From Clostridia bacterium (GTDB lineage: Bacteria; Bacillota_A; Clostridia; Oscillospirales; CAG-272): DNA of 7,208 bases. Positions within the stretch are counted from its first letter, which is position 1; the number at the start of each line of letters is the position of its first letter. Where the stretch lies: assembly GCA_017959485.1 (NCBI GenBank), contig JAGDAM010000251.1, positions 1-7,208 of the forward strand. The letters are read 5' to 3'. The position numbers and the translations under genes are program-made. Below are positions 5,810 to 7,208 of the stretch, piece by piece. The notes beneath the pieces are model-generated. The model made no database searches, was not told the origin of the DNA, and was given only the letters and a program-made list of their open reading frames with translations.

Positions 5810-6991
5810 ATGGCTAACATAAGAGAAGAATCGCTTAAAAAGCACTACGAGTGGAACGGTAAGATCGAGGTCAGATCCCGCGTCTCGGTAGAGACCAGAC
5901 AGGACCTCTCGCTCGCCTACACCCCCGGCGTCGCCGAGCCCTGCCTTGAGATCCAGAAGGATCTGAACAAGTCCTACGAGCTCACCCGCCGCAACAACCT
6001 CGTCGCCGTCATCACCGACGGCACCGCCGTGCTCGGACTCGGCGACATCGGTCCCGAAGCCGGCATGCCGGTCATGGAGGGCAAGTGCATCCTCTTCAAG
6101 GAGTTTGCCGATGTCGACGCCTTCCCGCTCTGCATCAAATCGAAGGACGTCGACGAGATCGTCCGCACGATATACCTTCTCTCAGGCTCGTTCGGCGGCA
6201 TCAACCTCGAGGACATCTCGGCTCCCCGCTGCTTTGAGATCGAGAGAAGACTCATAGAGCTCTGCGACATCCCGATCTTCCACGACGACCAGCACGGCAC
6301 CGCCATCGTCGTTGCCGCGGCCCTCATCAACGCTCTCAAGATCGTCGGCAAGAAGATCGGCGACATTAAGGTCGCCATGAGCGGCGCCGGCGCCGCCGGC
6401 ATCTCGATCGCCAAGCACCTCATCAGACTCGGCGTCGACTCGAAGAAGATCATCATGTGCAACTCGAAGGGCATCGTCTGCGAAGGCGACCCGAGACTCA
6501 ATCCGGCCCAGGCCGAGATGGCGGCGATCACGAACGCCGGTCACCTCAAGGGCACCATCGCCGACGCGCTCAAGGGCGCCGACGTCTTCATCGGCGTTTC
6601 GGCCCCCGGCGTCGTGACCAAGGAGATGGTCGCGACGATGGCGAAGGACGCGATCGTATTCCCGATGGCGAACCCGACTCCCGAGATCATGCCCGACCTC
6701 GCTCTCGAGGGCGGAGCCAGGATCGTCGGCACCGGCCGCTCGGATTTCCCGAACCAGATCAACAACCTGCTCGCCTTCCCGGGCATCTTCCGCGGCGCTC
6801 TCGACTGCCGCGCTTCGCGCATCAACGAGGAGATGAAGGTCGCGACGTCGGTCGCGCTCGCAAGCCTTATTCCCGAGAACGAGCTTTCAGAGACCAACAT
6901 CATTCCGTCGGCGCTCAACAAGGACGTCGCAAAGGTCGTCGCCGCCGCCGTCATCAAAGCGGCTCACGAGACCGGCGTCGCCAGGATCTGA
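5810..6991 (+). CDS. NAD(P)-dependent malic enzyme (decarboxylating), short bacterial form
   Basis: This 393-residue complete protein converts malate to pyruvate and CO2 while reducing NAD(P). It is the short form without a phosphotransacetylase-like C-terminal domain. The catalytic tyrosine lies in LSLAYTPGVAEP (Tyr37) and the catalytic lysine in MEGKCILFKEFADVDAFP (Lys92). Metal ligands lie in INLEDI (Glu134, Asp135) and FHDDQHGTA (Asp159, Asp160). The nucleotide-binding loop is SGAGAAG (191-197), followed by NPTPEI (288-293) and NQINNLLAFPG (315-325). At the end of the second nucleotide-binding strand the protein reads MCNSKG, where many relatives have an Asp at the position of Asn218; this may favour NADP. 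AAAGGA lies about 8 nt before the ATG. The gene follows the dehydrogenase by 24 bp without a terminator, so they form one operon and probably one pathway, oxaloacetate to malate to pyruvate. It shows the same high-expression codon bias as its partner. Confidence 0.95.
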   Translation: MANIREESLKKHYEWNGKIEVRSRVSVETRQDLSLAYTPGVAEPCLEIQKDLNKSYELTRRNNLVAVITDGTAVLGLGDIGPEAGMPVMEGKCILFKEFADVDAFPLCIKSKDVDEIVRTIYLLSGSFGGINLEDISAPRCFEIERRLIELCDIPIFHDDQHGTAIVVAAALINALKIVGKKIGDIKVAMSGAGAAGISIAKHLIRLGVDSKKIIMCNSKGIVCEGDPRLNPAQAEMAAITNAGHLKGTIADALKGADVFIGVSAPGVVTKEMVATMAKDAIVFPMANPTPEIMPDLALEGGARIVGTGRSDFPNQINNLLAFPGIFRGALDCRASRINEEMKVATSVALASLIPENELSETNIIPSALNKDVAKVVAAAVIKAAHETGVARI

Positions 6992-7009
6992 GCATCAGAC
7001 ATTCTTTCA

Positions 7010-7045
7010 TTTGCCGGACTGCCGTTTTCGCGGCGGTCCGGCAAA
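7010..7045. repeat. Long GC-rich hairpin after the malic enzyme gene
   Basis: TTTGCCGGACTGCCG (7010-7024) pairs with CGGCGGTCCGGCAAA (7031-7045) over 15 positions with one G-U wobble, around a 6-base loop. It begins 19 bp after the malic enzyme stop and is the obvious candidate for ending or stabilising that transcript. The 3' arm runs into eight As (7043-7050), not Ts, so it lacks the U tract of an intrinsic terminator on either strand. The next gene may therefore be reached by readthrough. Confidence 0.65.
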
Positions 7046-7049
7046 AAAA

Positions 7050-7063
7050 AGCCGTTCGCGGCT
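7050..7063 (+). repeat. Small UUCG-loop hairpin before the next gene
   Basis: AGCCG-TTCG-CGGCT forms a 5-bp stem with a TTCG loop directly after the A run of the large hairpin and 11 bp before the AAGGGA site of the next gene. Its 5' arm could also pair with the 3' arm of the larger hairpin (CGGC, 7039-7042), but that alternative looks much weaker than the 15-bp stem. Confidence 0.4.
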
Positions 7064-7092
7064 GAATAACTGAGAAGGGAACATTTGCTTTT

Positions 7093-7208
7093 ATGAAAAC
7101 AGCTCTGATCGGCTGCGGCGCGATAAGCGGCGCGCATCTGAGGGGACTGTCGACGGTTGATACGACGGTCGTCGCACTCTGCGACATCGATGCCGGAAAG
7201 GCGGAAAA
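7093..7208 (+). CDS. Gfo/Idh/MocA family oxidoreductase (N-terminal fragment)
   Basis: Only the first 38 codons are inside the window. They start at ATG 7093, with AAGGGA 12 nt upstream. The segment MKTALIGCGAISGAH followed by VVALCDID is the first beta-alpha-beta unit of a nucleotide-binding Rossmann fold, with the glycine pattern GCGAIS at 7-12 and an acidic residue (Asp31) at the end of the second strand, as in NAD-dependent sugar or inositol dehydrogenases of the Gfo/Idh/MocA family. It lies 101 bp after the malic enzyme with two hairpins between and no convincing promoter seen. Codon use (CTG, ACG, GCG) resembles the minus-strand genes rather than the neighbouring operon, suggesting a separate unit. 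Substrate unknown. Confidence 0.75.
   Translation, partial: MKTALIGCGAISGAHLRGLSTVDTTVVALCDIDAGKAE

Noticed and set aside
4583..5845. Minus-strand open frame of 420 codons opposite the Ldh_2 dehydrogenase
   Set aside because: Antisense shadow caused by strong C-ending codons. The translation is Gly/Asp/Val/Leu-rich without a fold, and it runs over the plus-strand promoter and leader.

Overview
The window looks like chromosomal DNA of an uncultured, fairly high-GC member of the Clostridia (Oscillospirales/Christensenellales-like, gut type). The reasons are Gram-positive style AGGAG/AAAGGA ribosome binding sites, close-to-consensus vegetative promoters, an RNase J with a lysine-rich N-terminal extension, a membrane-anchored SurA/PrsA-like foldase, and frequent AGA arginine codons in a GC-rich background. 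No mobile element, CRISPR array, tRNA or rRNA was seen. The organism is inferred from gene style only.

Layout. Left block, minus strand: an RNase J gene (1183-2934) is driven by a perfect TTGACA-N17-TATAAT promoter and followed 54 bp later by a membrane-anchored SurA-like foldase (1-1128) that runs off the left edge. Middle block, minus strand: a YgjV-type multispanning membrane protein (3827-4432, TTG start) and a xylose-isomerase-like TIM-barrel enzyme (3087-3830) overlap by ATGA and share one promoter. The predicted transcript start of this pair lies at the edge of a perfect 8-5-8 inverted repeat. Right block, plus strand and divergent from the middle block: a malate/L-lactate dehydrogenase of the Ldh_2 family (4667-5785) and a short malic enzyme (5810-6991) form an operon behind an extended -10 promoter. 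Two hairpins and the first 38 codons of a Gfo/Idh/MocA oxidoreductase (7093 onward) follow.

How the genes work together. The dehydrogenase/malic enzyme pair is readily explained as conversion of oxaloacetate to malate to pyruvate, a malate shunt that turns NADH into NADPH. RNase J plus foldase is a housekeeping RNA-decay and protein-export neighbourhood. The YgjV/TIM-barrel pair has no assigned substrate. It and the partial Gfo/Idh/MocA gene are the least explained parts. Nothing here is a clearly new defence or mobile system. The points most worth a second look are the start-site dyad at 4446-4466, two strong hairpins whose T and A runs are the reverse of a normal terminator, and the coupled YgjV/TIM-barrel pair.
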